Source: Planctomycetaceae bacterium
GTDB lineage: Bacteria; Planctomycetota; Planctomycetia; Gemmatales; Gemmataceae
Assembly: GCA_013823135.1 (NCBI GenBank)
Contig: PNLP01000014.1
Location: 84,944 to 148,943, forward strand
Reading direction: 5' to 3'
Length of the DNA: 64,000 nt
Shown here: positions 16,748 to 24,536 of the stretch, piece after piece
How positions within the stretch are numbered: the first letter of the stretch is position 1
Layout: every line of letters begins with the position of its first letter
Program-made: the position numbers and the translations under genes
The notes under the pieces: model-generated
What the model saw: only the letters and a program-made list of their open reading frames with translations
Database searches by the model: none
What the model was told of the DNA's origin: nothing

Positions 16748-17620
16748 TCACCAGTCGCGTGTGCCGGGCTTGTACTGCGGATACAGCGTGCGGAGCAAGT
16801 CGCGGCGATCCTTCTCCAGGCGTTCGGCCACGCGGCGAAGGTGTGCCCGCGTATCCTCGGGGCTGAGTTGTTGCACCGCGTCCTCGTTGTTGAGCTGCGG
16901 TGCGGCACCGGGCGTTCCCTGCGTCGGGTTCCCGTTCGGGTTCGGATTGGGCATCGGCACGGGTTGCGGTGGCTGTGGAACCGTTTTCGGGTTCGGTTCA
17001 CCCGTGTTGCCGTTGCCGGGTTCGGGCGATTTCGGTTGCGGTTCGGTGTCGGTGGGCTGGGGCTTCGGTTGCTCGTCGTTCCGGGGGTCTTCCGGTGGCG
17101 GCGGGGAGTTCGGCCGCTCCTTGCTATCTGCCTTGCGTGCCTCGTTCCAGAGTGTCTTCGCGATTTCGAGGTTGTGCCGGGCGTCGGCCTTGAGCGGTTC
17201 GTCGGCAACACTCGAATCGACGCAGCGTTCCAGGCAGGCAATCGCGGATCGGTACACGCTCGCCGCTCCGCCGCGACGCAGCAAGCACGTGCCGCGGTTG
17301 TACCACGCTTTCACCGCCCGTTCCGGCGGGCACGCGGGGTCGTCGAGCGTGCGGGCGTAGTGAACCTCGGCGTCGCGGAACTCGCCCTTCTGGAACAGAA
17401 CCGCGGCCTGGTTGAACGCCACGAGCCCAGGGTCGGCCGTCAACTCCTCGGCCACCGTGTAGAGTCGGTTCGCCTCGTCGCGGTCGCCGGCCAGGAATGC
17501 GGCGTTCGCACGGCGAATCACGTCGTCGGGCGAATCATCGACCAGCGGAGCCGCAGCGGCGAGGAGACAACAGGCGCAAGCGACCAGGCCCACGACCCAA
17601 CGATGATGTTTCCGCCTCAT
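16748..17620 (-). CDS. BatC-like TPR protein
   Basis: 290 residues from ATG 17620 (preceded by a GGTGGGG stretch). A signal peptide (VVGLVACACCLLAAAAP) leads into at least three TPR units (NAAFLAGDRDEANRLYTVAE, VAFNQAAVLFQKGEFRDAEV, KAWYNRGTCLLRRGGAASVY). A long Pro/Asn/Gln/Glu-rich linker follows, then a C-terminal charged helix ending in YPQYKPGTRDW. It is probably periplasmic. It is the first gene of the minus-strand Bat-type operon and likely carries the promoter in the divergent gap to 17805. Confidence 0.75.
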   Translation of the reverse strand: MRRKHHRWVVGLVACACCLLAAAAPLVDDSPDDVIRRANAAFLAGDRDEANRLYTVAEELTADPGLVAFNQAAVLFQKGEFRDAEVHYARTLDDPACPPERAVKAWYNRGTCLLRRGGAASVYRSAIACLERCVDSSVADEPLKADARHNLEIAKTLWNEARKADSKERPNSPPPPEDPRNDEQPKPQPTDTEPQPKSPEPGNGNTGEPNPKTVPQPPQPVPMPNPNPNGNPTQGTPGAAPQLNNEDAVQQLSPEDTRAHLRRVAERLEKDRRDLLRTLYPQYKPGTRDW

Positions 17621-17804
17621 GTGCCCCACCCTCGCGTGCATTCCCACCACTTACACTTTACCCATTCCCACAGCAGGCTCCATCTCTCCCTCGCACGGAT
17701 TTTCTGGGATTGACACAGCCGTGAGGGAAGGTATGTCACTCAACTTTCACGCGGCGAGAAACTCGTTACGGTTTCGGGGAACGCCGCGAGTCGGGGGACG
17801 ACTC

Positions 17805-18155
17805 ATGAAGAACCTGTTGTGGGCAACCACGGCGATGGTCGTTGTCGCGGTTAACTCCGCGACCGCCGGCGACATTGTTTACAAGCCGATCGACACGAAC
17901 AAGTTGGTGATCCAGCCCAGCCGGGCCGTTGCGAACGTGGCCGCTCAGACGATCAACGTCGTGGGCAACACGGCTGCGGGTTCCCTGGAGAACAACGGTT
18001 ACCTGAAGACGATCAACAATCTCTTCAGCAGGAAGATCATCGTTCCGCACACGCAGCGTGGACCGAGCGCACTCCCCTCGCCAAACCTGTTCCCCTCCAC
18101 CCAGTACAAGAGTTACAACACGCCGGTGATGCCGATCAATCAGCCTCGCCGTTAA
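17805..18155 (+). CDS. Small secreted protein, unknown
   Basis: 116 residues from ATG 17805, with GGGGGAC upstream; longer in-frame starts are less likely. A signal peptide (NLLWATTAMVVVAVNSATAG) precedes a mature part rich in Asn, Val and Pro (VANVAAQTINVVGNTAAGSL; TINNLFSRKII). It has no cysteines and no domain I know. Divergent from the Bat-type operon, with a 184-base shared promoter gap, and closed by its own terminator. Confidence 0.6.
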   Translation: MKNLLWATTAMVVVAVNSATAGDIVYKPIDTNKLVIQPSRAVANVAAQTINVVGNTAAGSLENNGYLKTINNLFSRKIIVPHTQRGPSALPSPNLFPSTQYKSYNTPVMPINQPRR

Positions 18156-18173
18156 TCACATACGGTGACATGC

Positions 18174-18196
18174 CCCCCGATTAGTCGGGGGCTTTC
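18174..18196 (+). terminator. Intrinsic terminator
   Basis: CCCCCGA, loop TTAG, TCGGGGG, then CTTTCT. It begins 19 bases after the small secreted protein's stop. Confidence 0.7.
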
Positions 18197-18261
18197 TCCC
18201 ACGCAACCTCGCGGGTATGATTGTAGACGGCCACGTCACATCGCCCCGCGGAGCTTGCCCA

Positions 18262-19251
18262 GTGCCCCATCGTGTCATTCTTCTGTTATCGGCGCTGTGC
18301 CTACCCGCGTTGCCCCTGCAGGCTGGCGAGCCAAAACCCGAGACGGGCACGTTCCGATTCGACTGCCCCACCGATGAAAAAGACGGCGTCGCCGAGCGTT
18401 ACCGCATGCCGGCTTGCGCATTCGACTACAAGCTCTCCCTTCGGCATGAACTAAAATCCACCGGTGTCAGGGTCTACGACCTCACGTTCCCGTCGCCAGT
18501 CACAACCGCAATTCCCGAGAACAACACCGTTCACTGCGAACTGTTCCTGCCAGCCGGAAAGGGGCCGTTCCCGGTCGCGGTCGTACTCGACATTTTGCAA
18601 GGGAACGCCCTGATCGCGCGCGGGCAGTGCATGTGGCTGGCCCAGCACGGCGTTGCGGGAATGGTCGTGTACATGGCTCACTACGGGCCGCGCCGCCCGC
18701 CGGGGAGTTCGACTCGACTCATCTCCACGAACATCCCCAAGAGCATCGAAGGGGTGAAGCAGACCGTCCTCGATGTGCGTTGCGCCGTGGCGTGGCTTGC
18801 CTCTCGCCCGGAACAATTCGACGCGAAGAACCTCGGCCTCGTGGGAACGAGCCTCGGAAGTTTGGTCGGAGCCGTGGTCGCCGCCAACGAACCGCGAATC
18901 AAAAACGTTTGTCTTTTGCTCCCCGGCGGCGGGTTGGTGGATGCGTTCTACGATCACCCGCTGGGCATCCCGTACCGCCCGCTCCTGGCGCTGGTTGGCG
19001 GCAAGTTCACGCTCAAACTCTTGATCGGCCCTGTAGACCCGCTGACCTATGCGAAGCAACTCAGGGGCAAGAACCTGCTGATGCTCTGTGCCAGTCGCGA
19101 CGACATTGTGCCTCCGTCGGCGGCCAGGGTCTTGTGGGAAGCAACCGGAAAGCAGAAGATCGTGTGGTACGACGCGACACATGTAGGAATTGCCGCGTTC
19201 CTGATGCCCGTTCTCAACGAGATGACCGACCACATTCGTGGCGGAAAGTGA
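18262..19251 (+). CDS. Secreted alpha/beta hydrolase
   Basis: 329 residues from GTG 18262, with GGAG eight bases upstream; an ATG at 18217 would add a 15-residue head that spoils the signal peptide. The signal (ILLLSALCLPALPLQAG) is followed by an alpha/beta hydrolase fold. The nucleophile elbow is GTSLGS, a later aspartate is in SRDDIVPP, and the histidine is in DATHVGI, giving a complete Ser-Asp-His triad. It resembles the dienelactone hydrolase-like or acetyl-xylan-esterase-like groups. Substrate is unknown. The gene is followed 43 bases later by a secreted STN-like protein. Confidence 0.75.
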   Translation: MPHRVILLLSALCLPALPLQAGEPKPETGTFRFDCPTDEKDGVAERYRMPACAFDYKLSLRHELKSTGVRVYDLTFPSPVTTAIPENNTVHCELFLPAGKGPFPVAVVLDILQGNALIARGQCMWLAQHGVAGMVVYMAHYGPRRPPGSSTRLISTNIPKSIEGVKQTVLDVRCAVAWLASRPEQFDAKNLGLVGTSLGSLVGAVVAANEPRIKNVCLLLPGGGLVDAFYDHPLGIPYRPLLALVGGKFTLKLLIGPVDPLTYAKQLRGKNLLMLCASRDDIVPPSAARVLWEATGKQKIVWYDATHVGIAAFLMPVLNEMTDHIRGGK

Positions 19252-19294
19252 ATCACTTTTCATGTCAGTTCAGCGCCTCACCCGGAGTTTCTCC

Positions 19295-20074
19295 ATGTCT
19301 TCGCGGTTCCTGTTCGCCCTGGCGGTCGGGCTGACGTTCGTCGCCCCCGCTTACGCCGATCCCGATGTGCCCAAGAAGCCGGACCCCACGGCCGACTTGC
19401 TCGCGAAACTGGGCAAGCCCGTTGATCTGGACAAGAACGACGACATCCAACTGGACAATCTCGCCGGGCTCCTCCAACAGAAGTTCGGGATCGTCGCAGT
19501 CGTTAACGTCAAGGCATTCACGACGTTCGGCGAAGGTGACGCCAACGGATTGCATCTCAAGATCCCCTCCCGCAAGGGGTTACCACTGGGCGTCGTTGTG
19601 CGGCAAATCCTCGACAAGATCGACGCGACGTTCCTGGTTCGCCGCGCCCACATCGAGATTGTGCCCGTCGGCTTTGCCTCACAGGAGACGAAGAACAAAA
19701 GGCTGGAAGAACCGCTCGTGTCGGTAATCTTCAAGGAGAAGGCGTTCAACGAAGCCGTGGCGGAACTCGCTGAGGAATACGACCTTACCGTTGTGGTGGC
19801 ACCACAATCCGGCGACGCTCGCATGGGGTTCGTGACCGCACGATTGCTCAACGTCCCGGCCGACAAGGCTCTGGAACTCCTTGCCCTTCAGTGCGATCTG
19901 CGTGTGGTTCGGAAAGGTAACGCCTACCTGATTTCCAGCCGGGACCACGTTAACGAAATGTTCGGCGAACGGTTAGAGAAGGAGAGGCAGAAGATCGAGG
20001 TCGAGAAGTTGCGGCAAGCGCCCACCGCACCCGCCCCCGAACCGCCCAAGCCAGCCGAGGCTCCAAAGCCGTAG
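19295..20074 (+). CDS. Secreted secretin/STN-like domain protein
   Basis: 259 residues, start ATG 19295 with CGGAG upstream. Signal peptide (FLFALAVGLTFVAPAYAD), then two copies of a short beta-alpha-beta module (LAGLLQQKFGIVAVVN... and AVAELAEEYDLTVVVA...) of the kind seen in the STN or secretin N domain. A Glu/Lys-rich helix and proline-rich tail follow. There is no secretin pore domain, so it is not an outer-membrane channel by itself. It pairs with a clear paralogue at 20181, so the duplicated pair probably works together. Confidence 0.6.
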   Translation: MSSRFLFALAVGLTFVAPAYADPDVPKKPDPTADLLAKLGKPVDLDKNDDIQLDNLAGLLQQKFGIVAVVNVKAFTTFGEGDANGLHLKIPSRKGLPLGVVVRQILDKIDATFLVRRAHIEIVPVGFASQETKNKRLEEPLVSVIFKEKAFNEAVAELAEEYDLTVVVAPQSGDARMGFVTARLLNVPADKALELLALQCDLRVVRKGNAYLISSRDHVNEMFGERLEKERQKIEVEKLRQAPTAPAPEPPKPAEAPKP

Positions 20075-20180
20075 CTGTAGCCGCGGCAATCCATCCGCGG
20101 TTTGATTCGTCTGATAGAATGTCTGTCCGTTTCCTGGCTTCCGTCTCCCCGGCGGCCTCAACACATCCGGAGTCGAATCG

Positions 20181-21014
20181 ATGCGAGAGACCTTCCGCTG
20201 GCTGTTCGCAATCGCAGTGTTTGCCACTCCGCTGGCGGCACATGCCGCACCGGTGCCAGCCGCACCGGCCAAGGCCGACAATCCGATGAACACGGTCCGC
20301 AAGGCGCTCGATGAAGTCGGGGACATGAACTACCAGGGCCGCACGCTCCTCGATGTCGTCACCGACCTCAAGGAGAAGTCGAAAGTCAACATTGTGCTCG
20401 ACAACTCACTGATCAACTTCGGGCTCGATGTCAACCAGCCGAACGTGACCGTGAACCTGAAACAAGTGAAGTTGAAGGACGGCCTGAAAGCGGTGCTGGA
20501 ACCATACAACCTGAAGTTCGGCGTGACCCGCGACGGGGTCTACATCTCGAATGAAGAAGGCGTCACCACCCGGCAACTCCGGCAACGGGTGAGCGTCGAT
20601 TGCGACGGCACCGAGTTCGCTGTCGCCATCAAGCAACTCGCGGCCGACTCCGGTGCCAATGTCGTCCTCGACCCACGCCTCGCAGATAAGTCGAAGAAGG
20701 CCGTGAGCCTGAAGCTCGACGATGTGCCGCTGGAATCCGCCGTCCGGTTGCTCACCGAGGTGGCTGACCTGCGAGTCGTCCGCATGAGTAACGTCCTGTT
20801 CATCACCACGCCGGAGAAGGCCAAGGCGCTCCGCGAAGACGCCGACGGCCCGACGACGCCGTCACCCGTGACCCCAGGGTTGCCGATGTTTGGCCCAAAC
20901 GGCCCGGTACCCGGCGGTTTCGGCGGTTTGCAGGTCGTACCCGCTGTTCCTGCCGTCGAGGCACCGGCGGTTCCCCCGCAACCGGAACCGGCTCCGGTGA
21001 ATGAGAAGAAGTGA
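20181..21014 (+). CDS. Secreted secretin/STN-like domain protein, paralogue
   Basis: 277 residues. Signal peptide (LFAIAVFATPLAAHAAP), then two STN-like modules: VTDLKEKSKVNIVLDNSLIN with VTVNLKQVKLKDGLKAVL, and AIKQLAADSGANVVLDPRLA with VSLKLDDVPLESAVRLL. The C-terminal 60 residues are Pro/Val/Gly-rich and unstructured. Similar modules occur in type II/IV secretion secretins and in TonB-receptor STN domains, but no such system is nearby. It lies 106 bases after its homologue. Confidence 0.65.
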   Translation: MRETFRWLFAIAVFATPLAAHAAPVPAAPAKADNPMNTVRKALDEVGDMNYQGRTLLDVVTDLKEKSKVNIVLDNSLINFGLDVNQPNVTVNLKQVKLKDGLKAVLEPYNLKFGVTRDGVYISNEEGVTTRQLRQRVSVDCDGTEFAVAIKQLAADSGANVVLDPRLADKSKKAVSLKLDDVPLESAVRLLTEVADLRVVRMSNVLFITTPEKAKALREDADGPTTPSPVTPGLPMFGPNGPVPGGFGGLQVVPAVPAVEAPAVPPQPEPAPVNEKK

Positions 21015-21129
21015 TCGCCTTGGTGTTGGTGGTCGGGTTTAGCTCGCTGCCTTGCAGCAGGGCGATGTTGCGTCGCCCGAGCGAATGACCAGTCTTGCGT
21101 CTCGGGGAAGGCTGTTCCAGCACCGCTAT

Positions 21130-21214
21130 CCGAACACTTCCTCATCGGTGAGGAGCGGTCTGGGTCAACCCCACCAATCGTGGTTCCGCTCCTCACCGAT
21201 GAGGAAGTGTTCGG
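21130..21214. repeat. Perfect 29-bp inverted repeat
   Basis: CCGAACACTTCCTCATCGGT (plus GAGGAGCGG) pairs with CCGCTCCTCACCGATGAGGA (plus AGTGTTCGG). The loop is 27 bases. It sits about 115 bases beyond the second STN-like stop, in the convergent gap to the next gene. This is a fourth palindrome class in the window. Nothing else is seen in 21015-21313. Confidence 0.85.
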
Positions 21215-21313
21215 GCGGTGCCGTGAGCCTTCCGCGTTCCAGGTCGGGATAGTAAACCGACTACCGACACCGCACGCGGGGAAGAGGAGACTCTTCCCCG
21301 CGTCGTTTTCACC

Positions 21314-21856
21314 TCACCGGAGCAACTCGCCTCCTGGCGGCGAATCCGGATTGAGTTCCCATTCCTCCCGCACTTTCCGCAAGCCCACCGCGCACAACTC
21401 GAACTGATCGCTCAACCGACGGAATAGGCTCGCTTCGGCGTCGTGGTGTTCGGCCTCCTCCAGTCGGCTCGTGATGAGGTAGCCGCGCTTCCCGTGCGTG
21501 GTGTAGTTCACCATCGCATCCTTGCACATGCGGTTCCGCTGGCGATCGACCACCTCGGGATACAACCCCGTCCAGAACAGCGCGAAGTCGCCAATGTGGC
21601 GATAGTATTCGCGACGGGTCTTGCCGCCGGCAGGGAGTTGCTCGGCTTCAAGGACCATCTCGGTCAGTTGGGTTATGGGTTTGCCAGACTCGTTGCGGAG
21701 TCGGTAAACGGAATCGTAATGGAGAAACCGGGTAAGCAGGCCGGAGAGGTAATCGGTCAGGGGTGGGTCGGCCACGCCGAGGTGGGAGAAGAAAGCGTGT
21801 TCCGCCAGCCCCGAGAACATCCGCTGAAGCGGATGCCCATCGGGCAAATCTCGCAT
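21314..21856 (-). CDS. Conserved hypothetical protein
   Basis: 180 residues, soluble, largely helical. Distinct stretches are FFSHLGVADPPLTDYLSGLL, YRHIGDFALFWTGLYPE and GKRGYLITSRLEEAEHHDAE. I recognise the HIGDFxLFWTGxYPE type of motif as belonging to an uncharacterised planctomycete family, from memory only. No catalytic or metal motif is obvious, and no signal peptide. It is transcribed alone, away from the dnaG region. Confidence 0.65.
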   Translation of the reverse strand: MRDLPDGHPLQRMFSGLAEHAFFSHLGVADPPLTDYLSGLLTRFLHYDSVYRLRNESGKPITQLTEMVLEAEQLPAGGKTRREYYRHIGDFALFWTGLYPEVVDRQRNRMCKDAMVNYTTHGKRGYLITSRLEEAEHHDAEASLFRRLSDQFELCAVGLRKVREEWELNPDSPPGGELLR

Positions 21857-21994
21857 GATCGTGATCCTCCATCCGTGTTGTCAAAGTGGGGCGGATCCCC
21901 ACTAATAAATATGACGCACGAGTGGTACGAATTCAAACCGAGATCGTCAAGGGCAACAGGATTCGAGAATCAGTTTTCGGTAGTTTTCGGTTGG

Positions 21995-22051
21995 CCGTGC
22001 GAAGCCGCAAGCGGCTTCCCCTCGTCGGAATCCGCTTGCGGCTTCGCACGG
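21995..22051. repeat. Perfect 20-bp palindrome, 17-base loop
   Basis: CCGTGCGAAGCCGCAAGCGG and CCGCTTGCGGCTTCGCACGG, with flanking TGGCC/GGCCA also able to pair. It lies upstream of the hypothetical gene's start and upstream of the dnaG promoter, so here it does not follow a stop codon. The remaining sequence from 22060 to 22215 shows nothing further. Confidence 0.85.
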
Positions 22052-22221
22052 GTCCGGCCAAGGGAGGGTTGTGCCGCCTGTGCCGTGCGTAGCCACGACA
22101 CGAGGCAGAGCGCGCGGAAGCGTAACGAGTCGGGAGAATCCATCCCCCGTTACCGGTACGGGATCAGAAAATGGAGTAGATACTCGACATGCGGCGGTTC
22201 GGTCGGGACTTGGGAGTCGGG

Positions 22222-22249
22222 TTGACGGTTCCCAGCGCTCGGCTATAAT
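22222..22249 (+). promoter_or_regulatory. Near-consensus sigma-70 promoter
   Basis: TTGACG at 22222-22227, a 16-base spacer, and a perfect TATAAT at 22244-22249. Transcription would start near 22256. It is the best promoter in the window, and drives an untranslated segment of about 320 bases before dnaG, with rpoD downstream. Confidence 0.8.
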
Positions 22250-22255
22250 TCGCAA

Positions 22256-22485
22256 TGCATCAACGGATTGATGCACCGACCTTTAGGCTCTGGAGAGAGC
22301 CGCGGCACTCGAGGCAACCCACCCCACCACAGGCGATTCACCCGGCCGCTCACCCACTCCTCGCAGTGGTGTTAGCCTTCGTAACGCCGATCCGCCACGC
22401 TCCACCAAAGCACGGGGTAACGGGAACTCGACACCGACCGATAAGGCCGACCGACCGCGGAAAGAGCGATCACAGCCGGAGCTAG
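22256..22485 (+). ncRNA. Structured untranslated RNA or leader before dnaG (candidate)
   Basis: The segment after the strong promoter lacks a credible protein frame. It opens with a perfect hairpin TGCATCAA-CGGA-TTGATGCA (22256-22275). Next come GGCTCT-GGAG-AGAGCC (22286-22301), CCACT/AGTGG (22354-22369), and GGTGTTA-GCCTTCG-TAACGCC (22368-22388), the last competing with its neighbour. I could not match it to RNase P RNA, SRP RNA, tmRNA or a riboswitch I know; 6S RNA is conceivable but unproven. It may be a free small RNA or a regulatory leader of dnaG-rpoD. The 3' end is not defined. Confidence 0.45.
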
Positions 22486-22574
22486 ACTTCATCCCTAACC
22501 TCAATCACCAGGCGACCTTCCGCCAGGCTTTGTGGATTGGTGAACGTCAGATGCCGGCCATCCGCAGGTGACAC

Positions 22575-24428
22575 GTGCCGTCCGACCCGGTGGAGCTTAC
22601 TAAACAGATCAAGGCCGCCAGCGACATTGTCGCTGTCGTGGGCTCGTATCTCGCCGTCAAGCCAGCTGGACCCGTCTTCAAAGCACTCTGCCCGTTCCAC
22701 AACGATTCCCGCCCCTCCCTCGACGTCGACCCCAAGCGTCAGCGGTACAAATGTTGGGCATGCGGTGCTCACGGCGACGCCTTCGCTTTTGTTCAGCACA
22801 TGGAGAAGGTTGGGTTCACCGAGGCACGGGCTATACTCGCACAGCGGGCCGGAATCAAGTTTGAAGAGACGCAAACGCCACAAGATCACCAAAAGTCCCG
22901 TCTCCTCGAAGTGATGCGCTGGGCGCAGTCGCACTACCAGCACACTCTTCTCGACGACCCATCCGGTGAAGCCGCCCGCAAATACCTCGGTGGCCGCAAG
23001 CTCTCGGGCAAGACCGTTCGCGACTTTGGCCTGGGGTTCGCCTCGCTGAACGGCGACTGGCTCGTGCGGCTTGCCGCCGCGGAGCGGGTCCCCACGGATG
23101 TGCTCGTGGAAGTCGGGCTGATCGCGTTGCGGCAGGAAAACAAAGGCTTCTACGATCGTTTCCGTGATCGGGTGATGTTCCCGATTCACGACGTTCGCGG
23201 GCAGACGATCGCGTTCGGCGGGCGGATCATGCCCGAAAGCCCGTATGCCAGCCGCGCCCCGAAGTACTACAACTCAGCGGAAACCCCCCTGTTTTCCAAG
23301 AGCGACGTGCTCTACGGTCTGGATAAGGCTCGCCACGCGGGGGCCGCGGCCGGCTATCTCGCTGTCGTCGAAGGTTACACCGATGTGATGATGGCCCACC
23401 AGTGTGGTGTTCCACAGGTGGTCGCCACGATGGGCACCGCATTGAATGCGAGGCACGTTTCTCAGCTTCGTCGCTATGTGCCGAAGGTGGTGCTTGTATA
23501 CGATGCTGATGCGGGTGGGTACACGGGTGTCGACCGTGCCCTCGAGATCTTCGTCTCCCAGGACGTGGAACTCGCCGTGGCCACGCTTCCCGAAGGGCTC
23601 GATCCGTGCGATCTGCTTGTGCTGCCCGACGGCGTCGAGACTTTCCAAAAGATTCTGACCTCGGCAGTCGATGCCCTGGACTTTAAACTAAACAGATTGT
23701 TGGAGAAAGAGGGTGCGTCGTCGGTCGAAGGCACCCGGCGCGTGATCGATGAGGTTCTCGGAATCATCGCCGCTTCGCCACCGTTGCCGAGCCAGACCGC
23801 ACAGGTAAAGCAAGAGCTGATCATCACGCGACTGGCTCACCGACTTGGTCTGCGACAAGAAACCGTTTGGGCACGGCTTGGCGAACTGCGTCGCGCTCAC
23901 GAACAGCGTGCATTGCTGGAGGCTCAGAAGTCCGGCGTCACGCCCCCCGCGAGTCAGGTGCCAACCCGGCAGTATGGGAGCCAGGTCCACGCGAGCCCGA
24001 AGTCGGATCCGCACTACTTCCTCGCCGCGACCCTCGTTCGTCTGCTGATCGCGGAACCAGGACTCGTCGCGACAGCCGCGGCTGGGATTCGGCCCGAAGA
24101 TGTCGAGCACACGGGAATCCGCCGGATGCTCACCGAGATGTACGGGGCTTGGGAAGCGGGGCAGGTTCCCGACATCGACGTGCTTCGCGAACGATTGGCG
24201 GACCGGCCCGACCTGTTCGCCTCGTTGCTGACACAAGCTGAAGTCGGTCGCCAGTTGGAAGAACGCGATAAGAAACTTCAGGGCGTGATTGCTGATTTCC
24301 GGCGTGTGAAGACGGAAGTTGCGAGCAAGGCACTGAAAGCCGAGTTGCAGGGAGCACAGTCTGAGGAGCAGGTGGAAAACTTGCTCCGCAAACTGCAACA
24401 GACGCACGATAAGAAGACCGCGGGATGA
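22575..24428 (+). CDS. dnaG: DNA primase DnaG
   Basis: 617 residues from GTG 22575, with AGGTG upstream. It makes RNA primers at the replication fork. An N-terminal CHC2 zinc finger (CPFHND...YKCWACG) is followed by the DnaG fold with FGGRIMP and the TOPRIM core VVEGYTDVMMAHQ...VLVYDADAGG. The C-terminal domain that contacts DnaB helicase is helical and ends in a charged coiled region. Length and motifs are normal. It is followed 108 bases later by rpoD, the conserved macromolecular-synthesis order, without rpsU. Confidence 0.96.
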   Translation: MPSDPVELTKQIKAASDIVAVVGSYLAVKPAGPVFKALCPFHNDSRPSLDVDPKRQRYKCWACGAHGDAFAFVQHMEKVGFTEARAILAQRAGIKFEETQTPQDHQKSRLLEVMRWAQSHYQHTLLDDPSGEAARKYLGGRKLSGKTVRDFGLGFASLNGDWLVRLAAAERVPTDVLVEVGLIALRQENKGFYDRFRDRVMFPIHDVRGQTIAFGGRIMPESPYASRAPKYYNSAETPLFSKSDVLYGLDKARHAGAAAGYLAVVEGYTDVMMAHQCGVPQVVATMGTALNARHVSQLRRYVPKVVLVYDADAGGYTGVDRALEIFVSQDVELAVATLPEGLDPCDLLVLPDGVETFQKILTSAVDALDFKLNRLLEKEGASSVEGTRRVIDEVLGIIAASPPLPSQTAQVKQELIITRLAHRLGLRQETVWARLGELRRAHEQRALLEAQKSGVTPPASQVPTRQYGSQVHASPKSDPHYFLAATLVRLLIAEPGLVATAAAGIRPEDVEHTGIRRMLTEMYGAWEAGQVPDIDVLRERLADRPDLFASLLTQAEVGRQLEERDKKLQGVIADFRRVKTEVASKALKAELQGAQSEEQVENLLRKLQQTHDKKTAG

Positions 24429-24536
24429 GGGCTTCGTTCCGCGAAAGTGTCCACCAGAGTTCGCATCACGATTTATTTTGATCCACGGCTGGGCGCACGA
24501 CGTGCCCGGGCGGTTGGCCCGTGCGGGAGGGGTGAG

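Noticed and set aside
16525..17241. N-terminal extension of the BatD-like frame, Arg/Pro/Thr rich
   Set aside because: It shadows the TPR gene in another frame; the signal peptide begins only at 16524.
22286..22330. Glycine riboswitch, because of GGAGAG near 22292
   Set aside because: The downstream CCGAAGG and CUCUCAGG parts of the aptamer are missing and dnaG is not a glycine-regulated gene.
22256..22560. RNase P RNA, SRP RNA or tmRNA
   Set aside because: I found none of the conserved blocks (GAGGAAAGTCC, GGAAGCAGC, tag-peptide region).
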